DNA from: Streptomyces sp. NBC_00236
GTDB lineage: Bacteria > Actinomycetota > Actinomycetes > Streptomycetales > Streptomycetaceae
Direction of reading: 5' to 3'
DNA: 64,000 nt
Assembly (NCBI RefSeq): GCF_036195045.1
Contig: NZ_CP108100.1
Coordinates: 3,348,001 to 3,412,000, forward strand
Each line of letters starts with the position of its first letter. Position 1 is the first letter of the stretch. The notes beneath the pieces are model-generated. The model saw only the letters and a program-made list of their open reading frames with translations, was not told where the DNA came from and did not search any database. Positions 33,029-41,498 of the stretch are shown here, piece by piece. The position numbers and the translations under genes are program-made.

Positions 33029-33047
33029 TTCAAGAAAAGGTCGTACA

Positions 33048-33560
33048 GTGGAGTACATGACCACGGCATCCACCGGTGGGCCGCGCTGGCTCACCGACGA
33101 AGAACGGCGCGTCTGGCGTGCGTATCTCCACGCCACCACGCTCCTGGAGGATCACCTCGACCGCCAGTTGCAACGTGATGCCGGCATGCCGCACATCTAC
33201 TACGGGCTGCTCGTCCAGCTCGCCCAGGCACCCCGCCGCCGACTGCGGATGACCGAACTGGCCAGGAACGCCAAGATCACCCGCTCCCGGCTCTCGCACG
33301 CCGTCGCCCGGCTGGAGAAGAGCGGCTGGGTGCGCCGCGAGGACTGCCCCTCCGACAAGCGCGGCCAGAACGCGGTCCTCACCCAGGAGGGCTACGAGAT
33401 GCTCCGCCGCTCCGCCCCCGGGCACGTCAGCGCCGTACGCCAGGCGATGTTCGACCGGCTCACCCCCGAGCAGGTACACACGCTCGGCGAGATCATGCAG
33501 GTCATGGCGGCCGGGCTCCAGCCGGAGGGCACCGACGCGGACCTTCCCTGGCTCCGCTGA
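33048..33560 (+). CDS. MarR-family transcriptional regulator
   Basis: A 170-residue winged-helix protein. RMTELARNAKITRSRLSHAVARLEKSGWVRREDCPSDKRGQNAVLT, spanning about residues 66-111, is the MarR recognition helix and wing; flanking helices form the dimer interface. The GTG has AAAGG seven bases upstream; an ATG three codons later is possible. It probably represses the divergent dioxygenase gene and itself, with a phenolic ligand (inference). Confidence 0.9.
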   Translation: MEYMTTASTGGPRWLTDEERRVWRAYLHATTLLEDHLDRQLQRDAGMPHIYYGLLVQLAQAPRRRLRMTELARNAKITRSRLSHAVARLEKSGWVRREDCPSDKRGQNAVLTQEGYEMLRRSAPGHVSAVRQAMFDRLTPEQVHTLGEIMQVMAAGLQPEGTDADLPWLR

Positions 33561-33588
33561 CCACACCCCCGCACACCCCGCACACGCC

Positions 33589-33624
33589 TCTGCCCCGGCT
33601 CCGTGGACACGGAACCGGGGCAGA
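33589..33624. terminator. Hairpin between MarR and exporter genes
   Basis: 16-base arms (33589-33604 and 33609-33624) pair at 15 positions around GGAC, between convergent genes. Confidence 0.75.
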
Positions 33625-33674
33625 ACTCGCTTCACGCCCCGTCACGGCAGTGACAGAACCTCACGGACGGGCGC

Positions 33675-35207
33675 TCAGTGCGCGACGACCGGGATCCTGA
33701 ACTCGTCCTCGACGCCCTCGGCGTCACCGGAGCCGGTGCCCCCGGACGTCGTGGTGGCCGACGGACGGCCGGCGTTGATGAAGGTCCCCGCGATCGCGGC
33801 GGCCACCACCAGGATGCCGACGGCCCACCAGATGGCGCCGGTGAAGCCGTGCACCATCGACTGGAGCTTCAGCTGCTCCGGGTCGGTGGCACCGAGAGCG
33901 GCGTGCGAGGTGGCGTACGCCGTGGCGGCCGAGGCGGCGATGGTGTTGAGCAGCGCCGTACCGATCGCACCGCCGACCTGCTGCGAGGTGTTGACCATCG
34001 CGGAGGCGACTCCCGAGTCACGCGGCTCGATGCCGTGCGTGGCCAGGGACATGGCCGGCATGAACGCCGTGCCCATGCCCAGACCCAGCAGGAGCTGACC
34101 GGGCAGGATGACCGCCGCGTAGGACGTGTCGATCTCCAGTTGGGTGAGCAGCAGCATGCCGACGCCGGCGACCAGGAAGCCGGGAGCCATGAGCATGCGG
34201 GCCGGGACCCGCGTCATCAGCCGGGCGCCGATCTGCGTCGAACCGGTGATCATGCCGACGATCATCGGCATGAAGGCGAAGCCCGTCTTGATCGGCGAGT
34301 AGCCCTTGACGACCTGCAGGTAGTACGTGAGGAACAGGAACAGGCCGAACATCGCGATGATGGCCAGACCCAGCGAGAGGTAGACGCCACCGCGGTTGCG
34401 GTCCATCACGACGCGCAGCGGGAGCAGCGGCGACTTGACCTTGGACTCGACCAGGACGAAGGCGAGCAGCAGCACGGCGGAGGCGACGAACGTGCCGATG
34501 GTCAGCGTGTCCGACCAGCCGCTGGACTCGGCGCGGGTGAACCCGTAGACCAGCGCGACCAGACCCAGCGCGGACAGGACGACACCGGGGATGTCGAGCG
34601 ACGAGCGGTTACGGCTGCCGGCCGGCTCGCGGATCACGAAGTACGCACCGGCTGCGGCGACGATCGCGAACGGGATGTTGACGAAGAACGTCCAGCGCCA
34701 GTTCAGCGTCTGGGTGAGGAAACCGCCGAGGATCAGGCCGACGGCGCCACCGCCACCGGCGATCGCCCCGTAGATGCCGAACGCCTTGGCGCGCTCCTTG
34801 GCATCGGTGAACATCACCGCGAGCAGCGAGAGGGCCGCCGGGGCGAGCAGCGCGCCGAACACACCCTGAAGGGCGCGGGAGCCGAACAGCATGCCCTGGT
34901 TCTGCGCCGCGCCACCGAGGGCGGACGCCAGCGCGAAGCCGATCAGACCGACGACGAAGGTGCGCTTGCGGCCCCAGAGGTCGGCGATCCGGCCCCCGAA
35001 GAGCAGCAGACCGCCGAAGGCGAGGGCATAGGCCGTGATGACCCACTGCTTGTTGGCATCGGTGATGCCGAGGTCCGTCTGGGCGTGCGGAAGCGCGATG
35101 TTCACGATGGTGGCATCGAGCACGACCATCAACTGCGCGAGCGCGATGAACGCCAGCGCTTTCCAGCGACTGGGGTCCGGGAGTCGGATATCAGCTGTTT
35201 TTGACAT
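33675..35207 (-). CDS. EmrB/QacA-type (DHA2) MFS drug exporter
   Basis: A 510-residue protein with about 14 hydrophobic segments. LMVVLDATIVNIALPHAQ (helix 1, motif D1), GGRIADLWGRKRTFVVG (motif A) and GAVGLILGGFLTQ (motif C) mark a proton-driven multidrug exporter. C-terminal tail Thr/Gly-rich then acidic. ATG chosen for its AGGTGG site eight bases upstream, four codons after another possible start. Downstream of, and co-directional with, a TetR gene (198-base gap), which probably controls it. It resembles the other DHA2 gene at 26.6-28.1 kb only at family level. Confidence 0.92.
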   Translation of the reverse strand: MSKTADIRLPDPSRWKALAFIALAQLMVVLDATIVNIALPHAQTDLGITDANKQWVITAYALAFGGLLLFGGRIADLWGRKRTFVVGLIGFALASALGGAAQNQGMLFGSRALQGVFGALLAPAALSLLAVMFTDAKERAKAFGIYGAIAGGGGAVGLILGGFLTQTLNWRWTFFVNIPFAIVAAAGAYFVIREPAGSRNRSSLDIPGVVLSALGLVALVYGFTRAESSGWSDTLTIGTFVASAVLLLAFVLVESKVKSPLLPLRVVMDRNRGGVYLSLGLAIIAMFGLFLFLTYYLQVVKGYSPIKTGFAFMPMIVGMITGSTQIGARLMTRVPARMLMAPGFLVAGVGMLLLTQLEIDTSYAAVILPGQLLLGLGMGTAFMPAMSLATHGIEPRDSGVASAMVNTSQQVGGAIGTALLNTIAASAATAYATSHAALGATDPEQLKLQSMVHGFTGAIWWAVGILVVAAAIAGTFINAGRPSATTTSGGTGSGDAEGVEDEFRIPVVAH

Positions 35208-35404
35208 GGGAGTAGCCACCTAAGGACGCGCGAGAGCGCGCGAGGTCGTGAACCGTGCGTTCGGTGAAGGCCGGGCGGAAGCGAGGGTCGGACCGGCTGG
35301 ACTGTGGTCGGGAAGAGAACTGTGGTCAGGAAGAAAGGGGAGGAGGGGGTCGCGGTGTCGCGGACACGCGGCCGGGCATCCCGTTCAGGAGCCCGGTGCG
35401 CTGG

Positions 35405-36067
35405 TCAGGTCCGGCGCCGCAGGTCCTCCAACGTCGCCGCCGTTCCGGGGAGTACGGACCGGGCCGGGGTCTCCAGTCCGTCCAGGAACAGCTGGATGTG
35501 GCGGTGGGTGAACCGGTCGATGTTCAGACAGGCTGTGCCCGGCAGCGGCCGGGTGAGCTGGGAGAGGGCGACCAGTACGTCGCCGACGGCGATGTCGGTA
35601 CGCAGGCGCCCCGCGGACATGGCGCGCTCGACGAGCCCTTCGACGGCCTCTTCGAGGCGCCGGCGCTCGGCGAGCAGTTCGGGATGGTCGTTGTCGAAGC
35701 CGCCGGACAGCATGGGGCACAGGGCCCCGATCCGTTCGTCGGCCGCCGCGTGCACGAAGCGGCTGAGCGCGACGAAGGGATCCTGCTCCTCGTTCGCGGC
35801 CTCCTCGGCACGTTCGGTGGTGCGGGAGGTGACCGCGAGGACGACCTCATGGGTCAGTGCGGCCCGGTCGGGGAAGTTCCGGTAGAGGGTGGCGTTGCCG
35901 ACGCCGGCGCGGCGGGCGACCTCGTCGAGCGGCACATCGGGGCCGAACTCGACGAACATCTCGCGCGCCGCCGTCACGATCCGCTCCCGGTTGCGCAGTG
36001 CGTCGGCCCTCGGTCGGGGCGTACGCGGCTGCGCGGTTCCGGCTGCGGTGCGGGTGACGGTGTCCAC
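35405..36067 (-). CDS. TetR-family transcriptional regulator
   Basis: A 220-residue regulator: an N-terminal helix-turn-helix (DEVARRAGVGNATLYRNFPDRAALTHEVV, about residues 48-76) and a ligand domain. GTG start with AGGAG seven bases upstream; longer upstream frames would cover the twin operators and were rejected. It is followed by an EmrB-type exporter on the same strand and preceded by two matching operator-like repeats, so autoregulation and control of efflux are likely (inference). Confidence 0.9.
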   Translation of the reverse strand: MDTVTRTAAGTAQPRTPRPRADALRNRERIVTAAREMFVEFGPDVPLDEVARRAGVGNATLYRNFPDRAALTHEVVLAVTSRTTERAEEAANEEQDPFVALSRFVHAAADERIGALCPMLSGGFDNDHPELLAERRRLEEAVEGLVERAMSAGRLRTDIAVGDVLVALSQLTRPLPGTACLNIDRFTHRHIQLFLDGLETPARSVLPGTAATLEDLRRRT

Positions 36068-36118
36068 GGCGGCGCTCCTTCTCTTCCGGTGTTCGTAACT
36101 CCGGCGACCCCTCCGTGT

Positions 36119-36181
36119 AACCGGGGACCGCCTCCCCGTTTCGCGGGGACACCGGTGCAAACGGGGAAACGATCCCCGGTT
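36119..36181. promoter_or_regulatory. Twin 23-bp operators upstream of the TetR gene
   Basis: 36119-36141 begins AACCGGGGA and ends TCCCCGTTT; 36159-36181 is the same element on the other strand (20 of 23 positions agree). Each is itself an imperfect inverted repeat, and the centres are 40 bases apart, about four helical turns, so two TetR dimers could bind the same face. Confidence 0.7.
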
Positions 36182-36336
36182 ATTTCCCGGGCCGATGTGA
36201 CCTGCGCCACAGGCCCTGAAGAGGGAAAAACCAACCGATCGGCGCACCCAACGCGCGGCCCCGCACCGCCCGGCCAATGCTGATCGACAGAGCGCAGTCA
36301 GGGTCGGCCGGCTGCCGCGGACCCGAAGGCGCCTCT

Positions 36337-37614
36337 ATGCAGCAGCCCCGCCACCGGATACGCAAGCACCGCCACCCGGTCGCACTCGGCGCGGCAACAG
36401 CCCTGGTCATCGCCTCCCTCGCCTCGGCGAGCAGCACCCTCCCCCTGCCCAGCCGGGCCTCCGCCGGCCCGATGACCACCAGCCAGGCGGCGGGGCTCGG
36501 CCCGTGCCGGATAGCGGCGACCATGGGGGTGCAGATGTCGGAGGGCATGCCCACGCAGCCGGGCTACGCCCGTTCCACCGGCCAGGTCCACGCGTTGAAC
36601 CTGATGATCGACTTCCCCGACGCGCAGGGGGAGGAGCCGGCCATGGACCGGCTCGCGGAGTTCTTCCCGCAGACCACGGACTGGTTCCGCACCAGCTCGT
36701 ACGGGCGGCTCACCTATGTGCCCGAAGCGCCGGTGAAGACCTGGCTGCGGATGCCGCTGCCGTTCGCGGAGTACGGGATCGAGCGCGGGTCACCCTATGA
36801 ACCGGGCTACCGCCACCTCGTCCGGGACATCGTCGCCGCCGCCGACCCGAAGGTGGACTTCACCGCATACGACCTGGTCAACGTCCTGGTCACGCCGAAC
36901 GCCGGCCCTTCGGCCCTGGACACGGTGCTGTCCGTGACCTTCTCCGGCAACGACGACGCCCCGTACGCGGACGGCGTCCCGCTCTCCAACACGTCCTTCG
37001 TCTACAGCCGCCAGGACGACGGCTCGGGCTCGTACCCCCAGACCGGCTACCGCGTGCTGCCGCACGAGAACGGCCATGTGTTCGGCCTGCCCGACCTCTA
37101 CACGATGGAGGGCGGTGGCTCGGTCGGGCACTGGGACATCATGTCCGAGGACTGGGGCGCCAACAACGACCTGCTGGGCTGGCACAAGTGGAAGCTCGGC
37201 TGGCTGGACAACAACCAGATCAGCTGCGCCTCCCGGCCCGGCACCAGCGACCACGTCCTGGAGCCGCTGGCCACCCACGGCGGCACGAAGCTGGCCTTCG
37301 TCCCGCTGACCGCGGAGTCCGGCTACGCGGTGGAGGTGCGGACCCAGGCCGGCAACGACCAGGAGGTGTGCCGGCCCGGCGTGCTGATCTACAAGGTGAG
37401 CTCGGACGTCGACACCGGCCAGGGGCCCGTGTCGGTCACGGACAGCACGAAGGACAGCAGCGGCTGCACCCGGCTGCCCAACGTCCACGCCGAACTCTCC
37501 GACGCCCCGTTCCGGCCCGGCCAGTCCTTCACCGACCGGGCCAACGGGATCAGCATCTCGGTGCTCGACAAGGACTCCAAGGGCGACTACCGGGTACGCA
37601 TCACTCGCCTCTGA
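36337..37614 (+). CDS. Secreted M6-family metalloprotease
   Basis: A 425-residue protein: a basic N-terminus and hydrophobic core (residues 14-32) form a signal peptide, cut perhaps after SRASA. LPHENGHVFGLPDLY contains HExxH (His243, Glu244, His247) for zinc, and the FGLPDLY continuation is typical of the immune-inhibitor-A M6 family; GHWDIMS is the Met-turn region. Cys residues in the C-terminal domain may form disulfides. ATG with GAAGG upstream. Its last 14 bases overlap the end of the convergent ligase gene. Confidence 0.9.
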   Translation: MQQPRHRIRKHRHPVALGAATALVIASLASASSTLPLPSRASAGPMTTSQAAGLGPCRIAATMGVQMSEGMPTQPGYARSTGQVHALNLMIDFPDAQGEEPAMDRLAEFFPQTTDWFRTSSYGRLTYVPEAPVKTWLRMPLPFAEYGIERGSPYEPGYRHLVRDIVAAADPKVDFTAYDLVNVLVTPNAGPSALDTVLSVTFSGNDDAPYADGVPLSNTSFVYSRQDDGSGSYPQTGYRVLPHENGHVFGLPDLYTMEGGGSVGHWDIMSEDWGANNDLLGWHKWKLGWLDNNQISCASRPGTSDHVLEPLATHGGTKLAFVPLTAESGYAVEVRTQAGNDQEVCRPGVLIYKVSSDVDTGQGPVSVTDSTKDSSGCTRLPNVHAELSDAPFRPGQSFTDRANGISISVLDKDSKGDYRVRITRL

Positions 37615-39130
37615 CCACGCGCGCCCCGGTCGGGGTACCAGCGTCCCGGCCGACCGGATCGATCCGCCCGTCACGGATCACCGCCGGCTCCCCGGTACGG
37701 AACCAGCCGCCGGCGAACGCCTGCGCCGTGGCCTCCTCGTCCTGCCAGTACCCACGGGCCAGCGCCTGGCCACGGAGCCAGAGCTCGCCGGTCTCCCCGT
37801 CGGGCAGCGCCTCCCCCGCCGGACCGGCGATCCGCACCTCGGTGCTCGGCGTCGGGCGCCCCGCGCTGCCCGGATGGAGCCGGTACTCGGCGCCGGTGTT
37901 CGCCATGACGCCGCCGCCGGTCTCGGCCGTCCCGTACCCGCCGTGCGGCTCGATCCGCTCCCCGTGACCGGCGGCCAGCCGCGCGATCAGGGCCTGCGAC
38001 GGCGCGGACCCGCCGGTGTCGAGCATCCGCAGGCTCGTCGGCCGGTCTCCCGTCCGGTCGGCCTCGGCCAGCAGGTCCAGGGCGGTTTCCGGCGTCCCGG
38101 CGTAGCTCGTGACGTGGTGTTCCCGGATCAGCCGCAGCGCCTCCCGCACGTCCCACTCGCCCATCAGGACGACGGCGCCGCCTGCCGACATCGCGGCATG
38201 GAGGCAGCTGAGCGCGGCGACGTGGAAGAACGGGAACGTCAGCAGCGTGACGGGCGCGGGCTCCTGCCCGGGGACGGCTCCCCGGGCGAGTGCGGAGGCG
38301 GCCGCGTGGAACCGCGGGTTGCGCGCGGCGCCCGCCTGGGCGAGCTGGGTGGCGACGACGCCCCGGGGCCTGCCGGTGACGCCCGGGGGGTAGAGGATCG
38401 TCGCGTCGTCCTCGGGCCGGACCTCGACGTCGGGCGGCGCGGCGAGCGGATCGGGCGCCGGCAGGTCCTCGTACCGCTCGACGCGGTCCTCCTGAGCGCG
38501 GGGGTGGTCCTCGCCGTGGAAGACGATCACGCGCGCCCCGGCCTTCCGCGCCCAGTCCGCGACCGGCGGCAGCCGTTCGCCGTCCACCAGCAGCACCCGG
38601 GGTCCGGAGTCGTCGAGCGCGTACGCGAACTCGGCCTCCGTCCACCGCGGGTCCAGCGGAACGGCGACCAGCCCGGCCAGCTGGGCGGCCCAGAACGCGA
38701 TCTGCCACTCCGGACGGTTGCGCATCGCCACCACGGCCCGGTCGCCCGGACGGAGCCCGTACGTATCACTCAGCCGGCACGCCAGCGCGGACGCGGCGGC
38801 GAAGAACTCCCCGTACGCATAGCCGCGTTCCCCCGCGATCCCCGCGATCAGGAACGGCCGGTCCCCGAACGCCCACGTGGTCTCCACGAACTCACGGAGC
38901 GTCCTGGGCCCGTCCGCGTACATCAGTGAGCCCGCCTGCGGTCCGTCCTCGGCGCGCACCACGGCGAACGGGCCGCCGGGACCGGCCAGTGCGGCATGCA
39001 CACGGGCCGCAGCCCCGGCCGCCGCCTCGGATTCGGTCTCGGACGAGGGAGACGAGGAAGGCGAGGGAGGCGAGGAAGGTGTGACCGGGGTCCGACCGGG
39101 ATGAGGCACGAACGGCCTTTCTGGGCGCAT
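37601..39130 (-). CDS. AMP-dependent acyl ligase lacking the C-terminal domain
   Basis: A 509-residue ANL-superfamily protein. The N-terminal 65 residues are Pro/Ser-rich. The adenylation core is recognisable (FGDRPFLIAG, GDRAVVAMRNRPEWQIAFWA, TFPFFHVAALSCL, YGTAETGGGVMANTG), but the P-loop reads LYPPGVTGRPRGVV instead of TSGTTGxPKG, with the usual Thr/Ser/Lys replaced. The frame ends about 14 residues after GWFRTGEPAVIRDGRIDPVGR, so the C-terminal subdomain with the catalytic lysine is absent. It may be a degenerate or repurposed ligase. The end overlaps the M6 protease stop. ATG followed by RPERPFVP is the likely start. Confidence 0.78.
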   Translation of the reverse strand: MRPERPFVPHPGRTPVTPSSPPSPSSSPSSETESEAAAGAAARVHAALAGPGGPFAVVRAEDGPQAGSLMYADGPRTLREFVETTWAFGDRPFLIAGIAGERGYAYGEFFAAASALACRLSDTYGLRPGDRAVVAMRNRPEWQIAFWAAQLAGLVAVPLDPRWTEAEFAYALDDSGPRVLLVDGERLPPVADWARKAGARVIVFHGEDHPRAQEDRVERYEDLPAPDPLAAPPDVEVRPEDDATILYPPGVTGRPRGVVATQLAQAGAARNPRFHAAASALARGAVPGQEPAPVTLLTFPFFHVAALSCLHAAMSAGGAVVLMGEWDVREALRLIREHHVTSYAGTPETALDLLAEADRTGDRPTSLRMLDTGGSAPSQALIARLAAGHGERIEPHGGYGTAETGGGVMANTGAEYRLHPGSAGRPTPSTEVRIAGPAGEALPDGETGELWLRGQALARGYWQDEEATAQAFAGGWFRTGEPAVIRDGRIDPVGRDAGTPTGARVVRGE

Positions 39131-39342
39131 GCTCACGATCTTGGCGACGTTAGGCCCGCCCTCACACCCCGTCAAGGCACCGCCCGCCGGCCCCTCATCG
39201 GCTCCGTAAGCCGAGGAGTACGCGACGGGCACGGTCGGCGCCGCTCCCCCGTCACCATCGGCGACGTGCCCGCGAGGCCGGCGGGCGAACCGGTCAGGAA
39301 TCGAGAAGCACCGGTGGCGGAGCCGCCCATAACGTGAAGCAC

Positions 39343-39966
39343 ATGACCTTCATCGAAGCCCTCACCATCGAGGTGGCCGACACCGCCGCCGCCCACCGCT
39401 TCTACACCGCCCTCGGCCTGGACACCCGGGTGGGCCTGCGCGCCTCGGACGCGCCCACCACCGGATTCCGCGGTTTCTCGCTGTCGCTCACGGTCTCCCA
39501 GCCGGCCGACGTCCGCGGCTTCGTCGACGCCGCCGTCGACGCCGGCGCCACCGCGCTCAAGCCCGCCTCGAAGTCCTTCTGGGGCTACGGCGGCGTCGTC
39601 CGGTCCCCGGACGGAACGATCTGGAAGATCGCGACCTCCGCGAAGAAGGACACCGCCCCGGCCACCGGACGGATCGACCAGCTGATTCTCCTGCTGGGCG
39701 TCGACAGTGTGACCGCGAGCAAGCGTTTCTACGTCGGGCGCGGCCTCACCGTGGCCAAGAGCTTCGGCAGCAAGTACGTCGAGTTCGACACCCAGGACGG
39801 CCCCGTCAAGCTCGCCCTCTACGGGCGCCGCGCCCTGGCCAAGGACGTCGGCGTCCCCGTCGACGGCACGGGCTCCCACCGCCTGGCCCTCGTGGGCGAC
39901 TCCGGCGCCTTCACCGACCCGGACGGATTCGGCTGGGAGGCCGCCTCCCTGACGACCGCGCCCTGA
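39343..39966 (+). CDS. VOC-family (glyoxalase-like) protein
   Basis: A 207-residue protein with two betaalphabetabetabeta modules: TFIEALTIEVADTAAAHRFYTALGL at the start and IDQLILLLGVDSVTASKRFYVGRGL near residue 110. VOC proteins include dioxygenases, glyoxalases and resistance proteins; the metal ligands are not clear, so the role is unknown. TAACGT seven bases before the ATG and no ribosome site suggest a leaderless transcript; a GTG three codons earlier is the alternative. Confidence 0.82.
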   Translation: MTFIEALTIEVADTAAAHRFYTALGLDTRVGLRASDAPTTGFRGFSLSLTVSQPADVRGFVDAAVDAGATALKPASKSFWGYGGVVRSPDGTIWKIATSAKKDTAPATGRIDQLILLLGVDSVTASKRFYVGRGLTVAKSFGSKYVEFDTQDGPVKLALYGRRALAKDVGVPVDGTGSHRLALVGDSGAFTDPDGFGWEAASLTTAP

Positions 39967-40003
39967 TCGCACCGAGCGTGCGCGCGGGGCGCCGGGCCTG
40001 GCG

Positions 40004-40414
40004 TCAGTCGGGCCACGCGGAGCGGCCGGAGAGCAGGGCCCGGGCGGCTTCCCGGGTGGCGTCCATGTCGAAGCCGTCGGTCCGCCAGGTGGTCGCGCGC
40101 ATGCTGCCCCGGTCCCGGTAGGAGCGCACGATCCGCATGTGGTCGCGGCGCGCCACGAAGGCGTGCAGATCCCGCTCCGTACGCCAGACGGAGACCGAAC
40201 CCGACCGCGGTCGGAACGGATCGGGATCCACCCACAGCCACAGACCGACCGCGCCCTCCAGGTCCTGCCAGATCCGCCGGAGGGCGATCCCCTCGACGGT
40301 GACGCCGAACGCGGTCAACGGCCGGTGCGGGGTGAACTCGGTGACGCTGACGACGGCCGCGCCGTCCGCCGCGGGACCGGGCTTCCACGGTGTGAACCAG
40401 AGGGTGGCCGACAT
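40004..40414 (-). CDS. Small alpha/beta-barrel (monooxygenase-like) protein of unknown function
   Basis: A 136-residue protein. SVSVWRTERDLHAFVARRDHMRIVRSYRDRGSMRATTW resembles the dimeric alpha-beta barrels of antibiotic-biosynthesis-monooxygenase or spheroidene-monooxygenase-like proteins, with several Trp and His. No cofactor site is visible. ATG with GAGGAG seven bases upstream. It is divergent from a hydrolase gene, and the shared 108 bases carry a copy of the cluster operator, so it may belong to the lipid cluster regulon. Confidence 0.6.
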   Translation of the reverse strand: MSATLWFTPWKPGPAADGAAVVSVTEFTPHRPLTAFGVTVEGIALRRIWQDLEGAVGLWLWVDPDPFRPRSGSVSVWRTERDLHAFVARRDHMRIVRSYRDRGSMRATTWRTDGFDMDATREAARALLSGRSAWPD

Positions 40415-40463
40415 GGTGTTTCTCCTCGTGAGAGCGGAGCGGCGGACTCCCCCCACCTATAAA

Positions 40464-40481
40464 AGCACGGTCGTTCGTGCT
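40464..40481. promoter_or_regulatory. Cluster TetR operator, site A
   Basis: AGCACGGTCGTTCGTGCT: outer AGCACG/CGTGCT arms are perfectly inverted. It is 41 bases before the hydrolase ATG. The same motif recurs at 55.75, 55.79, 58.25 and 58.30 kb. Confidence 0.75.
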
Positions 40482-40521
40482 AACTTATCATGCTCCGGAT
40501 ACCTATCGAGGAGTACTGGGC

Positions 40522-41433
40522 ATGGTCCACACCGAGACACTCGCCAGCGCCGCGCTCAACACCGTGTCCCGGGTCTCGGGCGGACTCGCGGGTGCGGGCA
40601 CCTACACGCTGTTCCACATGCCACTGGCCCGGAGCAGAATGCGGAACTCGGAACGGGAGCTGTTCGGCAAGGCCGACACCGGGCGGCTGAAGGTCAACGG
40701 CAAACTCGCGGTGACCTACCGGTGGGGCGACGGCGAACGGCCCGTCCTCCTGGTGCACGGCTGGCAGTCGCGCGGCTCGCGCCTCGCGGACTTCGTCCCC
40801 GGCCTCCTCGACCGGGGCTACAGCGTCATCACCTTCGACGCGCCCGGCCACGGCGACGCCACCGGGCGCAGCACCACGATTCTCGAGTACCGCGACATCA
40901 TCACCGGACTCCAGAACGAGTACGGCGAGTTCGAGGCCGTGATCGCACACTCGCTGGGCGCCCTCGGCTCGTTCTTCGCGTTGCAGGGCGGGGTGACGGC
41001 GAAGAGGATCGTCACCATCAGCGGGGTCTGCGACTACGACTACCTGATCGAGGAGTTCTCCTCCGCGCTCAAGCTGCGCGGCCCGCTGAAGGCTCAGCTG
41101 CACCAGCGTGTCGCGAAGAACCTCTTCCCCGGCATGCCGGCCGAGCTGACGCCGTTCTCCGCCGTGAACACGGTGACGGACCTGGAGCCCCCGCTCCTGG
41201 TCATCCATGACGAGGACGACACCAGGATCAGCGTGAAGCAGGGGCGCCGGCTCGCCGCCGCGTTCGGCGGTCAGGCGCGGCTGATCATCACGAGCGGACT
41301 CGGGCACCGCCGGATCCTGGGCGATGCGGACGTCGTGCGCACCGTGCTGGACTTCGTCGAGCACGGACCGGACCGCTCCGCGGACGCGCCCACCGAGGCG
41401 GAAGCGGCCAGCGAGGCGGCCGCCACCCAGTGA
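40522..41433 (+). CDS. Alpha/beta hydrolase (paralogue of the 57.4-58.2 kb gene)
   Basis: A 303-residue hydrolase. VLLVHGWQSRGS near residue 75 is the oxyanion-hole strand, AHSLG gives nucleophile Ser144, FDAPGHG precedes it, and GLGHRRIL near residue 253 supplies the His. It is closely similar to the hydrolase at the other side of the cluster: KLAVTYRWGDGERPVLLVHGW and LEYRDIIT recur almost unchanged. It has about 55 extra N-terminal residues. Lipid or thioester substrate is a guess. Preceded by operator site A. Confidence 0.87.
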   Translation: MVHTETLASAALNTVSRVSGGLAGAGTYTLFHMPLARSRMRNSERELFGKADTGRLKVNGKLAVTYRWGDGERPVLLVHGWQSRGSRLADFVPGLLDRGYSVITFDAPGHGDATGRSTTILEYRDIITGLQNEYGEFEAVIAHSLGALGSFFALQGGVTAKRIVTISGVCDYDYLIEEFSSALKLRGPLKAQLHQRVAKNLFPGMPAELTPFSAVNTVTDLEPPLLVIHDEDDTRISVKQGRRLAAAFGGQARLIITSGLGHRRILGDADVVRTVLDFVEHGPDRSADAPTEAEAASEAAATQ

Positions 41434-41435
41434 TC

Positions 41436-41480
41436 GCGGCCGTGCGGGCCGGCCCCTGACGCCGCCGCCCGCACGGCCGC
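41436..41480. terminator. Bidirectional terminator, 14-bp perfect stem
   Basis: GCGGCCGTGCGGGC (41436-41449) pairs with 41467-41480 around a 17-base loop, between two convergent hydrolase genes. Confidence 0.75.
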
Positions 41481-41498
41481 CGGGGCCCGCGCCCGCCG

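Noticed and set aside
36277..36336. Upstream ATG for the M6 protease
   Set aside because: The extra 20 residues precede the basic N-region and would spoil the signal peptide; the internal ATG has GAAGG upstream.
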